From positions 2,828,411 to 2,892,410 of the forward strand of contig JACTAT010000051.1 of NCBI GenBank assembly GCA_014526335.1: 64,000 nt of DNA, read 5' to 3'. Source of the DNA: Chrysaora quinquecirrha. Lineage: Eukaryota > Cnidaria > Scyphozoa > Semaeostomeae > Pelagiidae. The notes beneath the pieces were generated by a model that ran no database searches, was not told where the DNA came from, and was given only the letters and a program-made list of their open reading frames with translations. Within the stretch, counting starts at the first letter, position 1, and each line of letters begins with the position of its first letter. Shown here in pieces: positions 1-10,262 of the stretch. The position numbers and the translations under genes are program-made.

Positions 1-721
1 TGGTGATGCTGATGGTGACGATGATAATTCTGATGATGACAATGTCCATTTTGTAGCCCATGGAAAGATATTTTGCAGCCCTCCGGTCATCTATTTCAAC
101 AAATCACATCTTATGGAAGAGGCAAACAAACGACAAAATAATGCATGGCCATAAAAATATCAAAAAATAGATAAATTAAGACGGGAAGGAAGGGAGGAGC
201 TAGAAATTAAGGTCATATCAAAGTATGACTGGAGGCAGATTGATAAAATTAAAACCACGAAATATTTCGATGACAAATTCGAAATAACGAAGAGGAACAT
301 TGGCTTCTTGTCAAGACAAAGCTTCTGTCTTGTAATCGGAAACTTGCTCTGGGCTGAAGAGCTACAAAGCAATACAAGCGAGGAATATTTGGAAGGGGAA
401 TCGTTAAAGTTTCTATTCTGGCAGGAAATCCTTTAACCTCCTGCGAAATCCCTGCAGAATCCTTTTCTCTTTATGAGAATCTCGGACAAATCTTCAGCAG
501 TGAATTTTCCCTCGTTCCAGTCCACTTTGAAATTCGTTAACAACAATGTTTCTCAAACAAGTACTACCATTCGAGACTAATTACAAGAGCCTCAGTGTCC
601 GCTCATTGAAGCTAGACCAACAACAACAGCAGTTACCTACAAGAAGCAAGAGTTGCCTCTATACGACAACAACAACAATTAAGGTGGTGGCATCTATAAG
701 GAACTTGTAGACTTATTACAC

Positions 722-804
722 GAGTCGTACTATTCGCAAACAACAACCAACAATTACCCGAACAACCACAACAACAGGTTGCTGTTTGCTTCATAGTACG
801 ACTC
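722..804. repeat. Short inverted repeat around a CAA-rich loop
   Basis: The left arm reads GAGTCGTACTAT followed by CGCAAAC, and the right arm reads GTTTGCTTCATAGTACGACTC. The arms pair over roughly 20 bases with a CAA-rich loop. It is probably a remnant of a fold-back element. Confidence 0.6.
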
Positions 805-860
805 ATTAACATAGGGGTTCAAAACCTGGCCTGTTTTGATCTGACGGCGGCAGCTCAAAA

Positions 861-945
861 TGAGGAAACAGCTGTATGTTGTTGTTGTTGTAAGAAGCGG
901 CAACTCTGAGGAAACAGCTGTATGTTGTTGTTGTTGTAAGAAGCT
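861..945. repeat. 46-bp tandem duplication
   Basis: A segment beginning TGAGGAAACAGCTGTATG and followed by GTT repeats and TAAGAAGC occurs at 861 and again at 907, a period of 46 bases. The copies are nearly identical. Confidence 0.8.
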
Positions 946-1631
946 GTTTCCGAAAGAGTGGGAGGAAGGTAATAAGTCTAAGGAACTTGTGTTAAAAGTC
1001 TCACAACTTAGATAGATTTGAGCGGAGGTGAAGGATGTCGAAGGAGGGAATCCTTGTTTTACAAGAAATCCCTGAAGAATCCTTTTGTTTCTTATGCAGT
1101 AATCTCATCAATCACACAGTAGGGAAAAGTGCAGTAAATTCCACTGGAGTAACACAAGACCACAGTGTCGAATGCTAAAAATGCCACAAACCATGCTAAT
1201 TATAAAACAAGATAAGAAGATGCACAAAAGTATCATTGATATTTTGCTTTACTTTTGTTAGCAGGCGGAATTTAATAGATAAGTAACAATTCGGCGATTT
1301 TAATTAGATCCATAACAAGATCAGTGGCAGATGGAAAGAGTGAATGTGTTTTTGTGATGAAGATTTCAAAGAATTTGAATTGAAACATCGAAGTTTTCTT
1401 CAATCCTGTTACTGCAATGCAGTTCTAGGGAGATTTAAGCCACTTCTACGAGCATACTAAAAGCTATCATTTAGGTCACAGAACAGGCATCTTAGCATTA
1501 CAGTCAATTCTATTGGCAGAAAGTTACTCCACCATAAGAAACTCTGAGTTCGAGTCTGATTTCAGATGAGAGCTATATCCCTAGCAAAAGAAATGTCAAA
1601 AACTAGGCAACCAGAATAAATCTGCAACAGT

Positions 1632-1895
1632 AAGGTCGCTATACCATCTAATAAGCTTGGTCACTATACTATTTTATACTTCTGGTCGTTATACCATCTG
1701 ATAATCCTGCTCATTATAACATCTAACAAGCCTGGTCGTTGGTCAATGGTCGCTATACCATCTAATTAGCCTGGTCATTATAACATCTAATAAGCCTGGT
1801 CGTTGGTCAATTGCCGCTATTCCATCTAATAAGCCTGGTCGTTATACCATCTTATAAGTTTGGTCGTTGGTCAATGGTCGTTATACTATCTCACA
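1632..1895. repeat. Tandem array based on GGTCGTTATACCATCTAATA
   Basis: About ten imperfect copies of a unit of roughly 24 bases, containing TATACCATCTAATAAGCC and GGTCGTTGGTCAATGG, follow one another. A higher-order period near 70 bases is visible in the second half. Confidence 0.75.
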
Positions 1896-2508
1896 GGCTG
1901 CTGCACCTAAAAACCATGGGTTTTGTTGACCCCTTTCCGTGTAAAGCAATAACTTGGTAGATACAGATAGAAGCAGACCTTTCCCAGCCAAATCGAAACA
2001 ATGCTGGATAGATCTCCCAAGTCCTATCATTCCAAAACCTTTTCATCTACCTCGAGATCTAAATCTTGATCAATAAAGCCGGTGAGGCACAATACCGATG
2101 AAGATAATAGATCAACACACTATCCATCCGAGAAAAGCACCAACAAGAGACAAGAAATGCTGGAAACACAGGAAGACATGGGATGAAATAGTAGAAGAAA
2201 AACCAAAGTCTAACTGTTAACTTAAGACAACGAACAACGGATAATGATTAGCAAACATTTGTCACGGATTTGATAACCAGACTGTACTGTGAGGATAACG
2301 GAAGATAAAGAAGTCGAATTAACATGAGTTTATAGAATATTAACCTAGCAGCCAGCAATCACCTCTTATATTTGCTAAGCAACTGGAGGATCGGATACTA
2401 AAGACAATAAAAAAGATTCTTGCACACTCGAGAGGTCGAAAGAAAAAATGAAGGAAATATAAGAGTGGCTTCAATTTTTATGGTAAATCGAAAAGACTCT
2501 ATAACATG

Positions 2509-2879
2509 TACACTTTTTTTAATAAGCAACTTGACTTTCGTCCAGCCCTCAAAGTTGCTTAAAAATTTAGACATTTCAGCCCTCAAAGTTGCTTAAAAGT
2601 TGCTTAAACTTTTTTACCTAACAACCACCCCAGACTTTGCAGGTCAAAATCGTCAACTGTTAAGCCTATAACACGACTTTTGGGAGACAGTAAGTGGAAA
2701 AACGTTAGCTAAAGAGCTTCAGCATGCAAAACAAACAATTTCCTAACAACAAGAAAGCTTGATTGTTTGACATCTAAAATGCTTACAGAATTCAATTGAG
2801 CCCTCAAGTTGCTTAATGTTAAGGTCAGTTCAGCACTAGTTGCTTATTGAGCGGTTGCTTATTAAAAAAAATAAGTGTA
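2509..2879. mobile_element. MITE with AATAAGCAAC terminal inverted repeats (copy 1)
   Basis: The element starts TACACTTTTTTTAATAAGCA and ends with the inverse, GTTGCTTATT followed by A's and AAGTGTA. It is 371 bases long and has no coding capacity. A second copy in opposite orientation lies at 19762-20140 and matches along its whole length. Terminal inverted repeats, small size and dispersal mark it as a non-autonomous DNA transposon. Short related fragments carrying AGTTGCTTA lie near 3750-3830 and 20560-20760. Confidence 0.8.
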
Positions 2880-3086
2880 GCGGAAAATCTTAGGGCATAC
2901 TTAGTAACCTTTTCCTCTGACACTCCTTAGAGTATAAACAGATCGAAACAAATGACTGAGGTGGAATCGTGAAACAAGTGGCGTAGTGACAGTGCGTTTC
3001 GACTGAAATTTAGGTAAAAAGCAGAGCGAGGATTGTATAAAGTACTTACAATTTGTTGCCAATTCGTCTTTAAAATGTGCAATACA

Positions 3087-3735
3087 GTGGAGGGTATTCA
3101 GTCCTATTCAGTACAGTGGAGGGATATCATCAGTACAGTGAAGGGATATCATCAGCACAGTGGAGGGTTTTCAGTACTGACTGTACTGTACTGATGATAT
3201 CCCTCCACAGTACTGAATATCCTCCACTGTACTAATGTTATTATTACACTGTACTGAATATCCTCCACTTTACTGATGATATCCCTCCACTGTACCATAC
3301 TGTACTGAATATCCTCCACTGTACTAATGTTATTATTCCACTGTACTGAATATCCTCCACTTTACTGATGATATCCCTCCACTGTACCATACTGTACTGA
3401 ATATCCTCAACTGTACTAATGTTATTATTACACTGTACTGAATATCCTCCACTTTACTGATGATATCCCTCCACTGTACCATACTGTACTGAATATCCTC
3501 AACTGTACTGATGTTATTATTCCACTGTACTGAATATCCTCCACTTTACTGATGATATCCCTCCACTGTACCATACTGTACTGAATATCCTCAACTGTAC
3601 TAATGTCATTATTACACTGTACTGAATATCCTCCACTTTACTGATGATATCCCTCCACTGTACCATACTGTACTGAATATCCTCAACTGTACTGATGTTA
3701 TTATTCCACTGTACTGAATATCCTCCACTGTACTG
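3087..3735. repeat. 92-bp minisatellite with a palindromic head
   Basis: The word TACTGATGATATCCCTCC begins at 3271, 3363, 3455, 3547 and 3639, an exact 92-base period. Each unit is built from smaller related words (CCTCCACTGTACTGAATAT and variants). The first 90 bases carry the same words in inverse orientation, so 3087-3260 can fold back. A small related fragment lies at 6845-6897. One frame stays open through the array on the minus strand, but this is a by-product of the repeat. Confidence 0.92.
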
Positions 3736-5164
3736 CACATACATTACCCAGGGTGAAATTGCTTAGCTTTAGCCTGCCCTCGAAGTTGCTTAAGATATCT
3801 GAATTCAGCCCTCAGAGTTGCTTACGGCTCGGCTTACGGGGAGCTCAAGTCGAGGGGCAAATCGCTCCATTGAAATTTCGTGCACATTTGCTAAAATGAA
3901 AATCCTATTGTTTCCCGGAAATCCATTGGAAATCCTTTCGTTTTAATGGAAATCGCATAAGCTTTTCTGAAGTACGAAATGCCCTAGGCTTACTTCTTGG
4001 CAATATATCCAAGCCCAAGCGATTAGTACCTTTCATTAAAAAAGTCTCATTTTGGCGCTTTTCCTTCTTCAATTGGAAGCTCGAAATGGCCCAGCCTCGT
4101 GATTTTTTCTGAAAATTCTTTTACAGGGTTACACGAGGTTATGATAGCTTACTTAGTAAGATTAGTTTTTAACACTGGTCATATTGCTTTATCCGTAATT
4201 CATGGATTAGTATTCTCCCACAATTGTATTAAGTAAATTACAAAAATCATTCTTCAAATCCCAAGAGAAGCCCAGATTCCACAAACGTGATATGTATGCG
4301 AGTGAATTCGACAGCAACTTCGCCTGTTTACGCTTCTAATCCGCAGCAAATTTCCCGCCAAAAAGATAAACGATAAAACATAGCGATGCAATGTCATTGG
4401 CCAAACCAAGGCGAATGGCGCATTCACCTGTTTTGTTGAAAATACCGAGAAGACGCTGCAAAGTTGCATCTTTCAAACCTCGGTACACGAGGATCGTTAA
4501 GAGGGGTTACATATTCCCCATTCCATTGGGAAATCCCCCTGTTTCCTGGTATTTTGTATCATCCTGTTTGCCGATGTTCCTTTGTTTTTTTCTGGATACA
4601 TTTCGCAAGTTCCCAAGTTCCCTAGAACCACAAACGACCCTCGTACGTGTCTGCAAAGTGCTGGGAAATACAACATGGCTAAATCAAATCTAGCTTTAAG
4701 AACACAAAAATGAACAGAAAGTTCTCGTCAATTCCAGCCAAAGAATTACGTATTTGCAACCCCCAACTGGGTAAAATACTGATTGAAAGATCCCTCAGTT
4801 ACAACAGCTGTGACTCTCAGGAGAAAAAACATGGGAGACAGGGTGTGGCAGCATATCATGGGACGGGTCATGGCCCCTCATACCATCAACCAATTTCGTG
4901 TTACATGGAGCTGCCAATTTTTTTATTAGCGTAGAAATTACCGGATTAAACCAGTTTGATCCAGACAAAAAAACTTCAGAGCAAGAATCTTTAAGATCAG
5001 GGATATAATTTCATCTTAAAAAGAAAAAGCAAAAGAAAGAAACTCGATAAGTTTGAAATTCGGAAAATTCACGCCATTTTGAAATAAGAAATTCCCCAAC
5101 GGAGCGAATGAACGGAGCAGACAGAGGTTTTGTATTGTTGTTGAACTAAATTTCCATTTTCAAT
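3736..5164. other. Intergenic sequence without a supported gene
   Basis: Several short open frames (for example 4391-4693 and 4710-4934, both +) have no recognisable domain and show no coherent splicing partners. I see only a fragment of the AATAAGCAAC repeat near 3750-3830. Confidence 0.5.
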
Positions 5165-5690
5165 AGATTATTATTATTTTTTTTTTTTTTATTATTCATG
5201 ACACAATATCATTTGATACATGGTCAATGTTCAAAACTAAACAACAAAATAACAAAAAGACATAGAGGTTAATGTTACAATACAAAAAGCTCATTATTGA
5301 GCATAAAAAATGGATATATATAAGAAATATTCTATAGTTAATCATTCTTAATACGTTTGTTGTATATTGTATGCAAAAATTCACCAAAAGCTTTTAGAAT
5401 AGTAGGATCTTCATTAGTCATTAAATAGTAATATTTTAGGTCAAATGATTGAATCAGTTCGAAGTTTGGGCAAAGGTCTTGCATTTTCTGGAGGAATTCT
5501 GTTCGTTCTGTTGCATACCTTGCACAAGATAACACAAAATGAATTTCGTTTTCTATTTCATCCTTACAAGTATTGCATGTTCTTTTGTCCCTTTCAACTG
5601 GAGGTTTGCTATGTCTGCCCTTTTCTATGGCTAGACAGTGGTCTTGTTGTTGTTGTTGTTGTTGTTGTTGTAGAACCTTTTTCACGAAAT
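5165..5690 (-). mobile_element. 3' fragment of a non-LTR retrotransposon with a Gln run
   Basis: A minus-strand frame (5338 to about 5690) encodes a C-terminal tail with RTCNTCKDEIENEIHFVLSC, a Cys/His arrangement common downstream of reverse transcriptase in LINE proteins. A run of nine CAA codons (GTT runs on the plus strand, about 5641-5669) interrupts it. A T-rich stretch at about 5165-5193 fits the A-rich 3' tail of a minus-strand insertion. The reverse transcriptase itself is absent, so this is a 5'-truncated dead copy. Confidence 0.7.
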
Positions 5691-5696
5691 TGTCAG

Positions 5697-6122
5697 AAGA
5701 ATACACCTTTTCAATTAAGGGCCTCGTTTTCAAAAAAATTTAAAATTGTGCCACAGAAGCATTTCAACCTCAAATTCGAATTCAGCACCTTTGTTTTAGT
5801 GTTTGGGCAAATTTTTACGCTTCGAGTCCTTACGATGTTCATTTTATAGCGATCAAAAGCCTGAAAAGTTATAAAGGATTTGACCGTGAAAATGACTGAG
5901 GGTGTAAAATTTCACCCCGAGCGATTTCTCACGGTCAAATCCTTTATAGATTTTCAAACTTTTCGTCGCAAATAAAATCAACATTGTAAGGACTACAAGC
6001 GTAAAAATTCGCATCAACACTAAAATGAAGGTGCTGAATCTGAATCTGGGGTCAAAATTTTCATACGGACAAATTTTCGTAAATTTTGAAAACGAGGCTC
6101 TTAGTTGAAAAGGTGTATTCGA
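5697..6122. repeat. Long fold-back element of about 425 bp
   Basis: The left arm starts GAATACACCTTTTCAATTAA and the right arm ends TTGAAAAGGTGTATTC. The inner parts also pair, for example GGATTTGACCGTGA with TCACGGTCAAATCC. The arms are about 200 bases each with several mismatches. The element abuts the LINE fragment. Confidence 0.85.
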
Positions 6123-7143
6123 AACATCTACTCTCCCAGTCCGTTAAGATTTGTGTCAAAAATAACTTAATTTTACCACTATACTGTTTCAATCGTTTCC
6201 TTGAAATTTCCGACAGATTGATCATTTGAATTAAAAGTTCTTAAAAATGCTCCCCTCAGTATAATAAAGGTTAACATCGGTTTGACATAAAATCTCACAA
6301 ATAAAAAAGAATTTTAATAAAATTGAACCACTAAACCATCCGAAACCATCATCCCTGAAAAGCTGTGAATAGATTGTCTGCATGTTTAAAATTTTGGAAT
6401 TCCTTTTCTTGAACTGTACACCTGCCTGCTTTAGCTTTGAACAAAGAATGCACTTTTTCTTTTATATAAAAATTTAGTTACGAAATCAACTTCTAAGACC
6501 CTTTTGGAACTTCAGTGCCGAGGTAACAGCATTCAGAGAAATTTTTAGGGTAGAGTTTTCATGAGGGGTAATTCGCTCCTTGGAAATCTCATGCACCTTC
6601 GATCGCTGGAAATCTTATTGTTTTCATGGAAATCCCTTAGAAATCCTTTTGTTAGGAAATCATCGGGAATCTAGTACGCTGATTTGAAGAATGAAATGCT
6701 CCTCAGTTTTCAGGCCCAAAAAAGACTGTGGAGAGTTATGATCGTCTTTGGGTTAGCGTTGGCACTTGTTTCATCATCATTATTTCAGGGTTTTTGTTTA
6801 TACTGAACGTTATATTTGACATACAGCTGTTTGAAATAAGACCTTACTACTGATGATATCCCTCCACTGTACTGATGATATCCCTCCTGATGATATCTAC
6901 TGGGAGAGAAACTTTGAAATTTTTATTCAACTCAACTCTTCTGGAAGTAAACACCAGTTGAGTCTGCAACGCAGGCTAGGTTTTCGGGCTTTCTCATGAA
7001 ACAATCCTTAAGTTCAGCTTACCACTATCCCAGCCACAACATGGGTAACAAAGGGCAACAGCGAGCCCCGTTATTCATGACCTCCATCGCCCTCTACCCG
7101 TGAACTCCATCTAAGTATGCAGTAAGGTTGGTAATATAAAGTC
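6123..7143. other. Intergenic sequence, no gene seen
   Basis: AT-rich sequence with a small piece of the 92-bp minisatellite (TGATGATATCCCTCCACTG) at 6845-6897. No supported coding region. Confidence 0.5.
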
Positions 7144-7351
7144 TATACAAGCATTTTTTTATAAGGAAGTGCTTCATAAGGAAGGTAGTACTCGGATAGG
7201 CAAAAACTTAAGGAATTTCTAGTACTGGATCGGAGACTACCAAGGAATCTGACTTTTTCTTTAACTCAAATTTGGCAATCGGTTTAGGCATTGTTAAGGG
7301 ATTTTCAGTACTGAGCCTGAGCCGAACTTCCTTATAAAAAATGCGTGTATA
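7144..7351. mobile_element. 208-bp MITE with 26-bp terminal inverted repeats
   Basis: The left end TATACAAGCATTTTTTTATA pairs with the right end TATAAAAAATGCGTGTATA, and the match runs on through AAGGAAGT. It has no coding capacity. Confidence 0.8.
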
Positions 7352-7557
7352 CCTTCGAAAATGACGAACTAGAAATCGACAGAGGTTTGGATTGGCTCAT
7401 AGAGCAGCTGCTTTGACCACGTCTGAGTGTCCCATTAAAATGAAATCAACTAAAGGACTTCTAATAGGTTGTACTCAAGTATCTAACCTTAAAATGGTAA
7501 ACGAAAATTCACAATCTCTGAGAAAGCCATGAAATTGAAAATAGCAAGGGCAACCGC

Positions 7558-7854
7558 ATGGCTAACAGGGATCATGAAGACAGCGTCAAGATGTACTGTA
7601 TAAATTTCCTTCAGAATAAAAATGATATTTCGGATACAAGGGATAGAAAAACCGTGCATAGAAAAAAATCAGTCTTACCAGTCGAAGCCAAAAGAGCTGT
7701 ATGTAGTCTTGGACTTGAACAAAATAGAGACTTAGCTTTGCACAATGAGTGTCCCAACAACAAACTTCCAAGATCTGAAACTGTTTTGCGACCAGACAAG
7801 ACTAAAAAAGAACAATACGGAATTAGTGAATTGAAAGATATGTATATGATATGA
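7558..7854 (+). CDS. Unsupported 98-codon open frame, possibly random
   Basis: This ATG-started frame encodes a charged peptide with no recognisable domain, signal peptide or membrane segment. No neighbouring exons or splice sites make a longer product obvious. It is listed only because it is one of the longer non-repeat frames in this spacer. It could be a chance frame or an orphan exon. Confidence 0.12.
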   Translation: MANRDHEDSVKMYCINFLQNKNDISDTRDRKTVHRKKSVLPVEAKRAVCSLGLEQNRDLALHNECPNNKLPRSETVLRPDKTKKEQYGISELKDMYMI

Positions 7855-8139
7855 ATCTAGATAAAGAAATTGAGTTATTCCATGGCAAAATTCGCCACAC
7901 GCCACAGAACTTTTTGTTATAAGTACATGAAACAAGATATTTGAAAGGACGTAATATTAAATTCTCTAGTTCTTAAAATTCCTGTTAATATTAAACGGGT
8001 TAAGAAGCTTTAATACATAAATGAAATAGAGAATATACATATTATATAAGAAATTTGAGGCTAAAATTTTTTTAATTTAGGAAATTTTTAAGAATAATAG
8101 CACGGCTCGATTTTTTCAAGAGTTTGATTTTATATTTTT

Positions 8140-8800
8140 ATTTAGGTAGCTACCCAAAAGACAAACGATTTAAGAAATTAATGACACAAAAATAACAACA
8201 CCTAAACAATAAATAGAGAAACATAAAAAAAATTAATAATAAAACAAGTGAATAAATAAGTAATTGATTAAAAATACATATAAACAAACGAATAAGCAAA
8301 GAAACAAACCAATAAATCAATAATCAAATACATATTATACTTATGTATGAAAGTAAACAAATAGATGAATAAAGAAATGAATAAATGAATTTTCGAATAA
8401 ATGTTTATGAAAAAAAACAAACAAATAAACACAGAACTAACAACATAAATACATAGAAAATAAATGCTGAAGGAAGGAATAAAGAAACAAATAGATAAAT
8501 AAATACATGAATGAATAAGGCAATGAATCAGAAATAAAAAAAATTAATACATAAATAAATAAATAAATAAATAATTAAATAAATAAAGAAATAAACAAAC
8601 AAACAAAAAATACACGAAGAAATAAATATGAGATAAAAAAAATAAATCTATATCTTAGTAAATAAACAAGTCGTCAAATAAGTTAATAAATAAAAGAACA
8701 TGCAAATAAATGATTAAGTGCAAATAAATCACTAAATATATACAATTATTACAACTAAATAAATAAATGAATAAATAAATAAATAACTAGACGTGTGGAA
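8140..8800. repeat. Low-complexity AAATA/AATA-rich tract
   Basis: About 650 bases consist largely of variants of AAATAAATAAATA, with purer AAAT runs at about 8547-8590 and 8756-8790. It looks like an old microsatellite. The rest of the spacer to 10,105 shows nothing further that I can support. Confidence 0.8.
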
Positions 8801-10105
8801 AAACAAACAGCTAAAAAACCAGACTTACCGGATCGTAGATTTTTTCTAACAGGATTTTGTTGAATGAATTTGTTTGCGCCTCGCGATTGCTCGCAAAGAG
8901 TAGAAACCTGAAAATATAAACAACAATATGAATATTAATTGAGGATTTGTTGAAAAGGGCTCAAAGAAGAAAGTGAGATAACTCAAACCAAGAAAATTAC
9001 TCTCTTACCGCAAGTTTCTTTATCAGTGTCGTGGGTTTTCGCTCGTGATTTTGAACCTAGACAAACTTCAATGTGACTTGATAATGATCATCCCAATTTC
9101 TTCTACCAAAGAAGCACTCGTCTTTTTGACGAACCCATTCGACATTCACAAAAATTTCCAACGATGTCAAATTTCGATAAATTGATATGTAAATATATAT
9201 AATAAATATTAATAAAATTTCGCAACAATTTTTAATGTTTCTACACATAAAACATAACAAACAAATATTCCAACGTTACTTTTTTATATACAATTTTACT
9301 TACCTAAAACTTATTTATATACAGTATGGCAAAATAAAATTTTCAAATATGACAAAAAATTATATGACTATGTTACAAAAAGATCTACATGCTAATTCAA
9401 ATGTTTAAATTTCGTTTTCCATTATTTGGTGTAGAGGCAGAATCTCACAATGGCGGAAAGGCACATGAATTTATCTTGAGCCAAGTGTACGCTTGTAGAG
9501 ACATTATTTTGTATTACTTCAATTAGACACCCCTCGATTGAACATCGTCATCTCCTCTGAAACCAGAATTTTGTGTAAAAGCCCTTTGAGACCCACCCTT
9601 CGTATAAGCGTTTATTTGAATCAGCTACCATTTCAGTTGATAACAGAAGAGGTTAGAAACAGTCTTTCTTTTTCTCGCATTTTTCTTTCCTTTCCACATA
9701 AAACAGCATCAAATTCAAACTTTTAGGTTCTTTCGTCATTGATTGTCTTGATACAAAAGCGTTGGTTTGGGGGTGGGCGCCTCCTTTTTACACCTCGAAC
9801 ACCTCGAACACATGCCCCGCTTAAGGTTCAAAATTTAACAAACGTCCTGGGGTGTTTAATCGACTTATTACGGTACATCAAATAGTTATTTTATCTACAA
9901 GTCGGGTCTCAGTTTCTTATAAGCGTAGTTCCTATTTGCGGGGCTCAAGTTTATGCCAAACAGATGTTTTGGAGCTGAAATCTTTTTCACCAAAAAGTCT
10001 CAGTAACTGCTGTGGTTTCCAGTTTATGGTCTGCCAAAGGAAGTGGCCAAAACAATTTTCCAAATCCACTGTTTTGAGCTCATAAATCAGCTTTCTTTAA
10101 GTACA

Positions 10106-10262
10106 TCAGCTGGCCCTTGAAAGACACTCATCCAAATGCAAATTGATTGAATGAATTGAGACTTTTTTAGGACACACCGGACAGCTTACCAACTCTTCGT
10201 GTCCGCTGTTTGAAGTAAAGCTGTCATCAAGAACGATTTGTGTTGGTCTTGTTTCTGAAATC
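10106..10262 (-). CDS. SPRTN: SPRTN terminal exon encoding the UBZ4 ubiquitin-binding finger
   Basis: The reading frame includes EELVSCPVCPKKVSIHSINL followed by HLDECLSRAS and a TGA at 10106-10108. The spacing C-x2-C-x11-H-x3-C is that of UBZ4 fingers, and in SPRTN this finger recruits the protease to ubiquitinated chromatin. Candidate acceptors (ATATCAG or ATTTCAG) lie at about 10246-10262. This exon is easy to miss because other frames over it are longer. Confidence 0.85.

Larger units (their letters stand above)
1..2508. other. Repeat-rich intergenic sequence, no gene seen
   Basis: No open frame here resembles a protein I know, and none shows a coherent exon series. The stretch holds CAA/GTT trinucleotide runs at about 610-780 and 880-945, an inverted repeat at 722-804, and a tandem array at 1632-1895, listed separately. 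The rest is AT-rich and looks unconstrained by eye. Confidence 0.6.

Noticed and set aside
3087..3735. Possible CRISPR array
   Set aside because: The 92-base units are contiguous and have no unique spacers, and the genome is eukaryotic.
3517..3744. Minus-strand frame across the 92-bp repeats
   Set aside because: It is a translation of the minisatellite, with no domain or splice context.
4391..4934. Two plus-strand frames of 100 and 74 codons
   Set aside because: No domain, no splice partners and unremarkable composition; treated as chance.
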